From positions 26,473,001-26,537,000 of the forward strand of contig NC_063263.1 in assembly GCF_019578655.1 (NCBI RefSeq): DNA of 64,000 nucleotides, in the 5' to 3' direction. The notes beneath the pieces are model-generated. The model was not told the DNA's origin and ran no database searches. It saw only the letters and a list, made by a program, of their open reading frames with translations. Source of the stretch: Ricinus communis. Lineage: Eukaryota > Streptophyta > Magnoliopsida > Malpighiales > Euphorbiaceae. Positions within the stretch are counted from its first letter, which is position 1. Every line of letters begins with the position of its first letter. Made by a program: the position numbers and the translations under genes. Of this stretch, positions 10,908 to 20,863 are shown in pieces.

Positions 10908-11958
10908 TCAAAACAGCCCCAATCCCAATGCCACTAGCATCACACGCAATCTCAAAGGTTTTGTCAAAGTTAGGTAAAACCAACAAAGGAGCGTACACAA
11001 CTTATCTTTAAGCATATTAAAAGCATGTTCTTGTGCATCACCCCAAGTAAACCCAACATTTTTCTTGACAATTTCATTCAAAGGTGCAGCTATACTACTA
11101 AAGTCCTTAATGAACCTCCTATAGAAACTAGCCAAGCCATGAAAACTCCTAACTTGGCTAATGTTTTTAGGTGTTGGCCACTCCCTAATTGCTTTCACTT
11201 TCTCCACATCAACCTCGAGCCCCTTTGAACTAATAACAAAACCAAGGAAATTAACTTTATCCATGCAAAAAGCACACTTTTTCAAATTGGCATATAATTT
11301 TTCTACCCTAAGAATGTTTAGAACCCTACGCACATGCATGACATGATCATCAATGGACTTGGAATAAACTAAGATATCATCAAAATACACAACCACAAAT
11401 TTACCAAGACACTCATGCAAGACATGGTTCATCAACCTCATAAAAGTACTAGGTGCATTTGTAAGCCCAAACGGCATAACTAACCACTCATATAGACCAT
11501 ATTTAGTCTTAAAAGCCGTTTTCCACTCATCACCGGTTTTCATGCAAATTTGATAATAACTGAACGCAAATCAATCTTAGTAAACAAACATGCACCATGC
11601 AACTCATCAAGCATATCATCTAACCTAGGAATGGGATGACGATACTTTACTGTTATTTTATTGATTGCACGGCCCACACACATTCTCCATGTGCCATCCT
11701 TCTTTGGAACCAAAATCACTGGAACCGCACAAGGACTTAAGCTCTCACGCACATACCCCTTTGACATCAGTTCTTCCACTTGCCTTTGAAGCTCCTTTGT
11801 CTCCTCCGGATTACTTCTATAGGCTGGTCTATTTGGTATGGAAGCCCGGTATGAAGTCTATTTGATGTTCTATCCCTCTTTGAGGAGGTAATCCACTTGG
11901 CATTTCCTGGAAAGACATCAGCAAATTCCCGCAAAAGATTAGCAAACACACTCGGCAA
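10908..11958 (-). pseudogene. Reverse transcriptase domain, three frames
   Basis: The frames 11767-11958, 11540-11779 and 10908-11543 follow each other. Visible motifs: LLREFADVFPG, then [33 protein letters not shown], then [18 protein letters not shown] and KIDLRS. A break falls at the conserved SGYHQIR motif near 11550. After it come [20 protein letters not shown] and the catalytic [12 protein letters not shown] (YFDD), then [10 protein letters not shown] and [12 protein letters not shown]. The family Cys-Arg after MCV is altered (MCVGRAIN). All catalytic motifs survive, but they are in different frames. Confidence 0.9.
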
Positions 11959-12056
11959 GGAAAGATCAAGTTCAGTGAGTGTTCAAATATACATCTTTAT
12001 AAGTAACAACAAATAACATCCGACTTGAATGAAATGCATGCCTAACTTCACTTTCC

Positions 12057-12593
12057 CTAGCCAAAAACTACCCTTTGCCTTTGTTTTCTCTTTTGGTCGA
12101 ATCTCACCCTTTGGGTTTTCATGTTCCTTTTGTTATTTTCAGCCTCACGCCTCTCTCTTTCCAACTTACATTGGTCATTATACACTTCCTTAGGAGAAAG
12201 AGGTGTCAAAGTAACTTTTCTCCCATCCTTCACAAATGAGTACCTATTTAGAAAGCCATCATGGAAGACCCTCGTATCAAATTCCCATGGCCTACCTAAC
12301 AAGATATGGCCGACATGCATTGGCACTACATCACATAGCGCCTCATCCGAATATCTACCAATTGTGAAAGGTACAACAACTTGCTTATTCACTTTGATCT
12401 CACCACAATTATTTAACCATAACAATTTATAAGGTCTAGGATGTGGAATTAGATTTAAACCCAATTTTTCAACCATTAAAGTGCTAGCAACATTTGTACA
12501 ACTACCACCATCAATAATAACAAGACAAGTCTTACCTTGTACATGGCATCTTGTGTGGAAAATGTTGTCTCTTTCTTTGCTCCAAGGTATCAT
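12057..12593 (-). pseudogene. Retropepsin-type aspartic protease segment
   Basis: Contains LVIIDGGSCTNVAS, where D-G-G replaces the canonical D-S/T-G, a form I associate with this chromovirus group. It continues with VVPMHVGHILLGRPWEFD and GFLNRYSFVKDGRKV. It lies between the CCHC knuckle frame and RT. The N-terminal boundary is a frameshift: the preceding frame 12532-12801 overlaps and reads the same stretch out of frame at its end. A retroviral-type protease would process the polyprotein. Confidence 0.85.
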
Positions 12594-12983
12594 CTTCCTT
12601 CATTTGAACACTTAGTGTCGCCCTAGCCACCAAGAGCTCACCTCTCATAGGACCCTCAATGCAATCATCGCTGCCGTCTTCCAATTGTGGTATCTCATCA
12701 TCATTATCACTCTCTTCACTTGCTGTTTCAATCTCCCCATGGTCTCTAGCCACCATTGCCCGCTTGTTTGGACATTGTGAAGCAATATGGCCACGCCCCA
12801 AGCATTTGAAACACTTGATGTCTCTATTCTTTTCTTTGTTAATTTCGGGTTTAGATGTGTCTTTATTGCCTGAAATGCTTTTCCCTTGTTGTCATTGGGA
12901 ATAACCTTATCATCACCTTTCTTACCTCCTTTCCAAGAATTAGACCAATGTGGCCTCCCACTCCGAAGTGCCCTTATATTCAA
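12532..12983 (-). pseudogene. gag C-terminal part with CCHC zinc knuckle
   Basis: On the minus strand around 12740-12830 the text CFKCLGRGHIASQC gives C-x2-C-x4-H-x4-C, the nucleic-acid-binding knuckle of nucleocapsid. It is followed by PNKRAMVARDHGEIE and an acidic stretch. The reading frame changes inside (12645-12983 against 12532-12801), so the knuckle is interrupted at the frame level. Confidence 0.82.
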
Positions 12984-13984
12984 ACCTTACTGTCCCTCTA
13001 GGTTTTAGTTGCTTTTCCACCTTAATTGCAAGGTGAACTAACTCCTCAAGCTCTACATAATGTTGCAACTCTACCCTATCAGCAATCTCCTTATTAAGCC
13101 CACCAATGAATCGTGCCATGGTAGCTTCTCTATCCTCATCCAAATCAGCCCTAGTCATGAGCATTTCCATCTCCTTATAAAAATCCTCAACACTCCTTGT
13201 ACCTTGCCTCAAAGATTGGAGTCTTTGATGTAACTCCCTATGGTAATGTCTGGGTACAAAACGCCTTCTCATGATAGTTTTGAGTGCAATCCAACTACCA
13301 ATAGGCTCTTCCATATTCCTCCTCCTACTAACCACCAACTGATCCCACCAAACTATAGCATAGTCACTAAATTGGGTAACCACCAATTTCACCTTTTTCT
13401 CCTCCCCGAAAGTTATGGCAATCAAAGATAAGGTCAACTCGCTTTTCCCACTCCAAATATGCCTCCGGATCAGTTTTTCCCAAGAAGGTAGGAATACTAA
13501 GTTTGATACTACCTAAGTTCCTATCAACATCATCATAGTTCCCATAACCACCAAACTCACCACCAAAGTGTCCTCTACCTCTACCAAGATTTTGGTATCT
13601 CCTAGCTCCTCTACCCATGCCTCTACCAACCCCACCATAGGCTGCATTATCATACTCCTCAAAACCCTCATCAAAGTCATCCTCATTCACCCCAATTGGC
13701 TGCCCATGATTACCTTGCACATTCCCCCCTTCATCAAGCCTATTTCCCAGACCTCGGGCAAGTGCATTAATTTGGTCCATAATGGCTTGTTGATTGGTTG
13801 CCATTTCCCTTCGTTGGGCTGCCATGTCAAGTTGCAACCTCTCCATTTGCTCATTCATATTTCTTATGCTTCGTTGCACCCTCTCATTTTTATGCATTTG
13901 TCTTTGTGGGTATGCTTGGGTAGTTGGCACATTATTACCTCCACTAGAACCACTTGACATGCTGCAATAAGAGTTAGTATGCAA
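12940..13984 (-). pseudogene. gag, N-terminal and capsid-like parts, one frameshift
   Basis: The frame starting at 13984 has a Gln/Met-rich coiled-coil-like region, then a Gly/Arg-rich stretch (GRGMGRGARR) and LSIPTFLGKTDPEAYLEWEKRVDLIFDCHNF. One extra base in the CGGGGAGGAG run near 13410 shifts the frame. The next frame (12940-13437) continues EEKKVKLVVTQFSDYAIVWWDQL, RRRFVPRHYHREL and SVEDFYKEMEMLMTRADL, the typical plant gypsy gag (retrotrans_gag) block. The gag is otherwise complete. Confidence 0.88.
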
Positions 13985-14985
13985 TAAAAAAATAAATCGA
14001 AGGAAATTAAGGACCTCACCAACACTCCCTCACGTGTTTACTCTCAATTAATGGGGATGGTCACTCGTGTTTCGCACAATCAAGAATGATCACACAAGGC
14101 TGAAAACTCACACCACTCGGCCTTGTTTTCAAGGATTCTTATGTGAATCAATAACCACACATCAAGTTATTTCACTATGCTTGTAATGCACCAAGAATTA
14201 TGATCTAAAAAGCTTAGTTGAGGCAAAAACGTAAAAGTCAAGAAAATTAAACAATTAGTCACGCTTTCAATAAAATTAGGACTGCAAACAAGCGAAAACT
14301 TCAAACGGATGCAAATGACATATGAAGAAACAATCTAGATGTAAGAAACAAGAAAGATGCGATTCGACGGAAATAGGAAAAGAAGGAACGGATTTAGGAA
14401 GCAAAAATCACAAAGAAGGTTGATCAAGAAAGAAGGTTACCTCTTTATGCTTTAAATGTGTCAAATCTGCCCAAACTCAAAAGACACACAAAGAGGAGAA
14501 TAAATGAAGGACAAAAACGAATTTAGAGCTGAATCAATTCAAATAAGATGGTATGTATAGGGCTCAGTCATTGGAATTTAATGTCCCTTTGAATCTTCCC
14601 AAATGACCACCAAATCCTTATTTATGTAGGATTGTGAAAATCTCCCTAAACCTTTTAACAACCCTAATATCTATGTAATCACCCCAAGAACAATGATTTC
14701 AATACCAAATACGTTTCTTCCACTAACAAAGACAATCAAACCAATCAGACCTATTACTTTTTTTTGTTTTTTTTTTTGCTAATTCGGATCCGATATTTTT
14801 CTTTTCTTGTTTCGTTTTTTTTTTTTGAATCAGAATCAAAACTACAAGAATCAAGAACTAAATAATGTAGATCTCAAGAATACCAAGAATACTTCAAGAA
14901 CAATATCAAGAACTCAAGGAAAACAAACAATAACTTAAAGAAAAGGGATAAATAACTGATTTAAGAGCCAAAGCTCGATACCAAA
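13985..14985 (-). other. Untranslated leader of the inner element with primer-binding site
   Basis: It contains T-rich runs on the plus strand at about 14757-14829 and the primer site at 14973-14983, two bases from the LTR. The site reads TGGTATCGAGC on the minus strand. The initiator-Met standard is TGGTATCAGAGC, so the site looks shortened by one base. Confidence 0.75.
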
Positions 14986-15703
14986 TGTTAAGAACCTCCA
15001 AGGATTAGAACCACGAACCCTAATGATTATGAACCCGTGAATTACTATCTTAGAAACCCAAGAACAAATTGAGTTTCAAAACCCAAGAACCGCTTAAATC
15101 AGATTGCAAGGTATGGTTGATCAAGATCAGAACCTAAAGAAAACTAAGTTCTTTAAACCCTAACCCTTAACACGCCACAAGGATAGATCAATTCCTTGAT
15201 AAGTGGTTTATGCATTCAACAAGAATTCAAGAATTCAAGCAAATATGCAAAGGAAACAACTACTATAACTTTATCAAAATTTGAATTTCTCCAAAACACA
15301 ACTTAAGGGGCGTTTTTATAGCCACCTAACATAATAAACCCTAGTAGAACTATTAACCCTAGCTGCCACATAAGAAAAATAGGCAATAACATTGTTCTGA
15401 ACTTAAAGAAGAGATTTCAGTCCAAATATTAGCCCACATTAGTCTTCATGTATTTGGACTTGCAAAACATTAAATAAAGCCCATTCAGATGTGTCTTTAC
15501 TTGGGCCTATCCTAGCATGACCAATTGGGCTTCCTTGACTAGCCCGATCTTGCATATAGCCAATTAAGGCTTCTTGTAGCTTCTTGGACCTTGACCTTGT
15601 AATTGGGCCTTGTAGCATGCTCAATGGATCCTTAGCTTTATCTTTGGTTTTCTTGTTGTCCTCTCCATCAAGTTCATCTTTAAGCTTGGCCATGTCCATA
15701 TCA
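14986..15703 (-). repeat. Inner element LTR (5' LTR in element orientation)
   Basis: 718 bp partner of 8607-9324. The open frame at 15439-15699 is the LTR-borne copy of the polyprotein tail and not a separate gene. Confidence 0.95.
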
Positions 15704-15708
15704 GATCG
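15704..15708. repeat. Target-site duplication GATCG, right copy
   Basis: Pairs with 8602-8606. Joining the flanks with one copy restores the outer-element frame SVQDDLL. Confidence 0.95.
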
Positions 15709-15974
15709 TCCTGCACAGAAGCATCATCATCAAACATAGTAGATAAACCAGAAAAATTCTCACCTGAACGCAAAGTGATTGCGCTCAAATGCTCCTCGGA
15801 TTCAGTAGCGTTTGATGGAGTTTCCAATTGCTCTGCCGCTAGTAACTGAAAGATCAAGCCTGCTTGATGCTCTATGTTCTTAATCGAGGTTTGTTGATCT
15901 TCAAGTATCCTCTCTGTTTGTTGGAATCTGTCATCAAGACTTGTAATGAACCTCATCATCAGCTCCTCCGACAC
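15709..15974 (-). CDS. gag-like segment of the outer element (AITLRSGE)
   Basis: On the minus strand, from Met at 15974: MSEELMMRFITSLDDRF, then a coiled-coil-like stretch (RILEDQQTSIKNIEHQAG), then EEHLSAITLRSGENFSG and DDDASVQDD. The 'SIxNIExQ...AITLRSG' arrangement is characteristic of the gag end of Athila-lineage elements. The nested LTR cuts the frame at 15708 and the continuation is at 8599 downward. The apparent frame to 15621 beyond this point is LTR sequence. Confidence 0.7.
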
Positions 15975-16082
15975 TAACTCTTCATCTTGAGTTGAAGGTG
16001 CAACATTAGGCTGCTGATGTAGTTGTTAAATTCCTAGTGGTTCTTGGCCATCTAAGCTCCATCCAAAGGGTGAATGAGTGCT

Positions 16083-16390
16083 CTACTCTTGATTGTAGGT
16101 GCTTCCATACGAGTCATTTGGCCAACTTCCCGTATAATTCACCTGTTCACAGTTATAAGAACAATGAGCAACATCACTATACAATGGACAATCATTACAC
16201 ACATGTAAACCACAACAAAATTCACAAAAGACTTGAGATGAAAGGATAGGAGAAGAGAGTTGATCGGTAGCCCCGCAAAACGATTCCACTCGAGCATCTA
16301 AAGATGCACGGGCATCCCAATTTTTAGCACTCTCTTGGTTCCTAATCCCATTTTCCAATGTATCTTACAAAGAGTTTAAATTTAGCATTG
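16083..16390 (-). pseudogene. gag-like N-terminal segment of the outer element with a zinc-knuckle-like motif
   Basis: From about 16390 down: ENGIRNQESAKNWDARASLDARVESF and then CEFCCGLHVCNDCPL, a C-x2-C-x3-H-x4-C motif, one residue short of the usual knuckle spacing between second Cys and His. The frame stops at YNQE (16083-16085) where the sister copy has YNQEWSTHSPFGW, so a Trp codon became TAG here. The upstream start (MLNSNSLYDAL in the sister copy, 59545) is also damaged here. Confidence 0.65.
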
Positions 16391-16553
16391 AACCTCCTTA
16401 TCATTCACTATATGAATCATAAACTTAAACTAAATAAATATGTATAAAAATAAAATAATTAAACAAATAAAAATAAAAATCATAAAATAATAAGAAAGAA
16501 AAAAAAATGGCTAAATTAACAAATAGCAAATTTCACTCTAGTTTTCAAACATT

Positions 16554-16570
16554 CCCCGGCAACGGCGCCA
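16554..16570 (-). promoter_or_regulatory. Primer-binding site, tRNA-Asp type
   Basis: The plus-strand text CCCCGGCAACGGCGCCA equals the 3' end of plant tRNA-Asp including the CCA. Read on the minus strand it is TGGCGCCGTTGCCGGGG, six bases inside the LTR boundary. tRNA-Asp priming is known for Athila-type elements. Confidence 0.9.
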
Positions 16571-16576
16571 AAAACT

Positions 16577-18081
16577 TGATGGTTGCTACTCGTGTTAGCT
16601 ACAATCTAAGGGTGTACCTATCGATGCGGTCCTAGCACTAATGGCGAGTATCAAGGTCGTATTCCTCGGGAAAGCGAAAGCCCAGAGTTACTCCTTTGTT
16701 CTTTGTTATATTAACCTAAAATGGATGATGAATAAATTCTAAACTAACTATTAACTACAAGCTAGGTCCTAAGGGAGATGCAGGAGTAATTGATAAATGA
16801 AATAATCAAGACAAGAAGACAAACCCAAAGGGAATCTAAACTAGTTGGCAACCGAACAAAAGATAAAGGATCGGTGAGTCTAATTATGCTACCCGTGGAC
16901 GAATTCTTAACCGAATTCGGTTTCTCTCTCGAGATAACCGAATTCCTAAACCTAATAACCTAAAGTTGGAATCTCTTCCTAACGATTGATTCTTAAATTA
17001 GCATTAAGCTTTAATCCGCCTCTATTAAGCTTTGTTAATTCTTAATCCGGCTAGTTAATTATCCTTATCTCTAAGCGATTATTAACCAGTTCTTGTTATT
17101 CAAAATTTCAATTGCCAAACGGATTTCTCAATCTCATAAAGTAATCTAAACATCACAATTCACAACGTCTCATGAATAATGCATAATCTTATTAATACTG
17201 AAAACAAGAAGAATACAAAACCAACTCAAACAATCCAACAATATAATATCAAGCCAACATAGTAAAGAAATCCCAATGGATTAAATCTGTCTAGCTAAAC
17301 ATGTTCATGTTTAAAACAATCTAGGAAATCAATTACAATGAAAGAATAATGAAAATAAAACATGTACACCCTTTTCTCTCGAATTGGATGAACAGCTCCA
17401 AATCTGGATCTACACTTTGATTAATCTCCCAAACTGCCTCTTGAATTGCTCCACTACTGTTTTGTACTCGGAATCTTACGATTCCGGGATTCTTACGATT
17501 CCGGAATTCTTACTCACTACAACTCTCTCTCGCACTCAGTATTGTGCAGAAACCGAACCAGCAACTAGGGCTCAATGTCACTTCTTCCCTTTCTCTCTTT
17601 TTTTCTCAGAAAAATTCATTTTTTCTTATATATTTAATTCAACACGGCCGTGGTCAAGGCCGGCGTCCTGTGGATCTCACCAACTAGGGTTTCACCATGA
17701 CCGTGTTGCTCCCCGTCACGGCCACCACGAAGCCGTCTTTGGAGGCCGTGGTGGCTATCTGAAACCGTGCCCAAACTATTGTTTTGAAGACCAAGTTTTG
17801 ATGGTTGGTCACGGCCAGAGTCTAGGCCGTGATGGTCAGCACGGCCTTGACTCAGGCCGTGCTCAATGTGTGCAATGCGGGCTCTTGTCCGATCTTGATG
17901 AATTCTCGTCTGTTTCCGCACGTATTGATCTATAATTGCTTAAACACCGATGATGGTCATATAAATGTTCCTGAAATGCAAAAGAACATAAAACACGGGT
18001 GATCTGGGAATAAAAGCACAATAATTGCTAAGAACATACGCAATAATATGCAAGCAAATATGTGTAAAACTATGCTCATCA
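16577..18081 (-). repeat. LTR of the outer element (5' LTR in element orientation)
   Basis: 1505 bp, partner of 4716-6207, with the same GC-rich island at about 17640-17880. Confidence 0.93.
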
Positions 18082-18086
18082 CTGAT

Positions 18087-18150
18087 GAGTGGGCTACAAG
18101 GTGGACTTATCAAGACAGATTGGAGTCGAGCTTCATTCACTGCTTCTTAT
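18087..18150 (+). pseudogene. XTH: XTH exon 3, continuation after the retroelement
   Basis: It continues directly from NAD at 4715. The text encodes EWAT, then loses frame by about two bases in the ACAAGG stretch, and then reads GGLIKTDWSRASFTASY in the next frame. The XTH family has this block followed by RNF-N/DAC text, which is missing: from 18151 the sequence is an unrelated AT-rich insert. The XET_C domain and stop codon were not found downstream in the window. Confidence 0.88.
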
Positions 18151-18727
18151 AGCAGCTGATTGTGAGTAAATTAGCTATCAGCAGCAGCTGATTGTATCAG
18201 TTTTATTTTAGAGCTTTTTTTTTATCAGCTGATAGCTGATTTGATTCTATTTATTTATTTAGACACTAATATCTTCATTAAAACTTATTAATAGTAACTT
18301 ACTCTAAATTGATCTCATTTAATTAAATTTTTATATTTTAAAATAAATAATTATTCTTAATAGTTATAATATTTAAAATTATGGTCTTTAAAATAATAAA
18401 TTTTTTATTAGTAGAATTTAAATTTAAATCTCTATTTTTAAAATAACTTTTATAAATATTTTTAATAATAAAAATAAATGAGCTACAGAAAATTAATTAT
18501 AATATTTTTAATTATCATAAATTATTTTTATTAATTTGTATCATTAAGTATAATATAATATAATAAAAATATATTTAAAGATAAATTAATACATTCAATG
18601 TTCATTTAACATACTAACAGCAACCGCTAATAAAATTCTACCAAACGGTTTAATATATCAACCATCAGCTACCAACTATCAGCCACCAGCTACCAGTTAC
18701 ATTCATCAGCTGAACCAAACAGGCTCT
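18151..18727. mobile_element. MITE-like AT-rich insert
   Basis: It is bounded by the XTH break and by CAGCTGAACCAAACAGGCTC at about 18710-18727. The reverse complement of that end, GAGCCTGTTTGGTTCAGCTG, resembles plant DNA-transposon termini. CAGCTGAT and ATCAGCTG repeats sit at both ends (18152, 18185, 18226 and 18706). The interior is AT-rich without coding. Terminal repeats are imperfect and no clear target duplication was found, so the class is open. Confidence 0.4.
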
Positions 18728-20327
18728 ATAAAAAAAAACTTAATTTTTAGTAGTAGTATAGTAGTGATCGTGTTTTTTTTTTAAAAATAGATTTTGTTGG
18801 AGTAAAAATTCGTGACCTCAGCTCACGATTTTTTTCGCTTTAGTTGGCTATTAAAATCGTACATTGAGACTGTATTTCGTTTAAATAGCGGACTGCACAT
18901 ATTCTTAGTCCTAGGTCTATAATGCTAGTTGAACTTGGGTCCAAGATATAACAATTATCCTAAAGCATTCTAGTCATATCCTAAACTTATCTTAGCGTAT
19001 TTATATATTGTATTGATAAAAATAAAAATAATAAAATATTTCAATACATACATATAAACTTTTTAAATTTATAAAAATATCATCACATATAATTAAATTT
19101 TTATTTTTTTGCTATAAATATATAATCTTTTTATATATTTAAAATACTACAGCAACAAATTATTTTATTTGAATCTCAGTTAATATAAATGATTTATATG
19201 ATGAACTCACTTGATAAAAGTATAAGAATGGTGTTTTAAGAAGAAAATGGTACAAATTAATGATATCAATTAAGAAAAATCTAATTTTCTAAATTATCAA
19301 TTCGGGATAGAGGAAGTATCTCCTATCACAAAATGTACAACACATGACAATGAAACATAAAACATAAAAATACATAAATAAAATTTCTGAAAATTATAGA
19401 AGTCATAATCTAAGGCAGAATTTATGAGTTACAACCTCCAAACAATTGATTGGAATGTCTTCTTCAACACAAGAAAAAAACTAAACTGGATACAATTATT
19501 AAACAACAGTGCTGCGTGCTGATATGGTTCATGATCTGGCATGTAGACCAAATGAATTGCTATCTTCTTTTCTTGATCCTTCTTAACCCACCTGTGGGAA
19601 GAGATGTAGACGACAGAGAAATCTTCAAGATCATCCAGATAGTGTTCTTGAGGAAGATAAAGAGGCCAATTACTATCACAAACTGCTCACAGTTGACTCA
19701 GTAAAACTATGTAAAAGAAGAAAAGGGTAAAAAAAAGGTACCTTTCATTTTTTACTTTATCAGAATGGAAAAAAATATCTCAAGAGAAGTAAAATTGGAC
19801 ATTTGGACTATAGCAAGGGAGCTCCATATGTCTTGAAGGGTCATTTTAGAGTTTCTTTTTCTGTTCCATCTCCTTCTTTCTTCTATTTCTCTATGAAAAT
19901 TAGGATATTAGAAATGGAAAATGCCCTAAATGCCCACTCTCTACTCTCCTCGTCTCCTCCTTATTTATAGGAAAAGAGGGCTTTGCCATAGTTGGTTTGC
20001 TTTGCTTCAGCTTCAACTAGTTTGTTTGTATGCTTATAAGGGCCACACGTACTTGCTAGCTGTTATGTATTCCCCCTATTTCAGATTTTTATCCTTTGCC
20101 AAACGAAATTTTTATTACGTAAAGATCATATCTCTTTTGTCAATATATGTCATTGAACTTTGTACACTAATATCATTCAAGCTGCCCTTAGGTCAGTAGC
20201 TGATTTTTGAGTTCGTCTTAAAGAAAATAATATAAAAAGAAAATAATATCAAATTGGGAGTTTAATTGGCCAAAGTGCCAAATATAAACTTAAAAATTAC
20301 CTTGTACAACCCATATAAATGGACTCT
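18728..20327. other. AT-rich region without recognised gene
   Basis: No conserved protein was recognised. On the minus strand, a TATA-like CTATAAATAA at 19961-19970 precedes a short frame (ATG near 19845, 30 codons) and a possible second piece ending GGLRRIKKRR near 19570. This could be a small gene, but splice sites do not join cleanly. Confidence 0.4.
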
Positions 20328-20863
20328 AATAAATTATTATCTCAAATATGAGCCCAATTTTTTAAAGCTGATCTACTTTTAACGTCAACGAATGAAATGG
20401 TAATTTGGGACCCACTTAGTTTTCACTTTAGCTAAAAAGAAAAACTAAAACAAATCACAAAATAACCTAAATAACAATAAACTTAAAATTCAGTAACCTT
20501 AATAAGTTTTTATCTTAAATATGAGCTCAATCTTTTGAAAGTGATCTACTTTTGCCGTCAATGGATGAAGTGATAATTTGGAGCCCACTTGAATGACAAT
20601 ATTTTCACTTTAGCTGAAAAGAAAAACTAAAACAAATTACAAAATAACCTAATAGCAATAAACTTAAATTCAGTAACCCTAATAAGTTTTTATCTCAAAT
20701 ATGAGCCTAATCTTTTGAAAGTGATCTACTTTTACCGTTAATGGATGAAATAATAATCTAGGAGCCACTTGAATGACAATGTTTTCACTTTAGCTAGAAA
20801 GAAAAACTAAAACAAATCACAAAATAATCTGAATAGCAATAAATCTAAAATTCAGTAACCCTA
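20328..20863. repeat. Three tandem copies of a ~180 bp repeat
   Basis: Units start at about 20328, 20501 and 20681. Each runs from AATAAGTTTTTATCTCAAATATGAGC through GATCTACTTTTACCGTCAATGG, GAGCCCACTTGAATGACAAT and CACTTTAGCT to AATTCAGTAACCCT. Units 2 and 3 are 180 bp apart. The first unit is the most diverged. Confidence 0.85.

Larger units (their letters stand above)
8607..15703 (-). mobile_element. CRM-like chromovirus (Ty3/gypsy), nested inside the outer element
   Basis: 7.1 kb element with 718 bp LTRs at 8607-9324 and 14986-15703, TG...CA ends and target duplication GATCG. In element orientation (minus) the order is LTR, degenerate initiator-Met primer site (TGGTATCGAGC, 14973-14983), leader, gag with CCHC knuckle, protease, RT, RNase H, integrase, polypurine tract (9325-9338), LTR. 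The LTRs differ at only 6 positions by eye (about 0.8%), so the insertion is recent. Even so, the coding region has several frameshifts. Assignment to CRM rests on the gag and protease texture and on the polyprotein continuing through the polypurine tract into the LTR. Tekay or Reina are alternatives. Confidence 0.88.
4716..18081 (-). mobile_element. Athila-like non-autonomous Ty3/gypsy element (outer element), hosting a nested insert
   Basis: Two LTRs (4716-6207 and 16577-18081) with TGATG...CATCA ends, a perfect 5 bp duplication CTGAT and minus-strand orientation. On the minus strand the primer-binding site at 16554-16570 matches the 3' end of tRNA-Asp, and a polypurine tract (GTGTGGGGTAATT) lies at 6208-6220. 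Without the nested insert the internal region is only about 3.3 kb. It holds gag-like frames with a zinc-knuckle-like motif and an AITLRSGE motif typical of Athila-lineage gag. No protease, RT or integrase belongs to the outer element, so it is inferred to depend on a relative for mobility. A sister copy without the nested insert is at 55070-61172. Confidence 0.9.

Noticed and set aside
15439..15699. A separate 86-codon gene
   Set aside because: It is the copy of the polyprotein tail carried by the second inner LTR, lacking the rest of the frame.
16554..16570. A tRNA-Asp gene end
   Set aside because: Only the last 17 bases match, with no tRNA body upstream. The position against the LTR makes it a primer-binding site.
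19795..19840. A miR159/miR319-like precursor (TTGGACT...AAGGGAGCTCC)
   Set aside because: Extra bases interrupt the mature-like sequence and no matching arm for a foldback was seen nearby.
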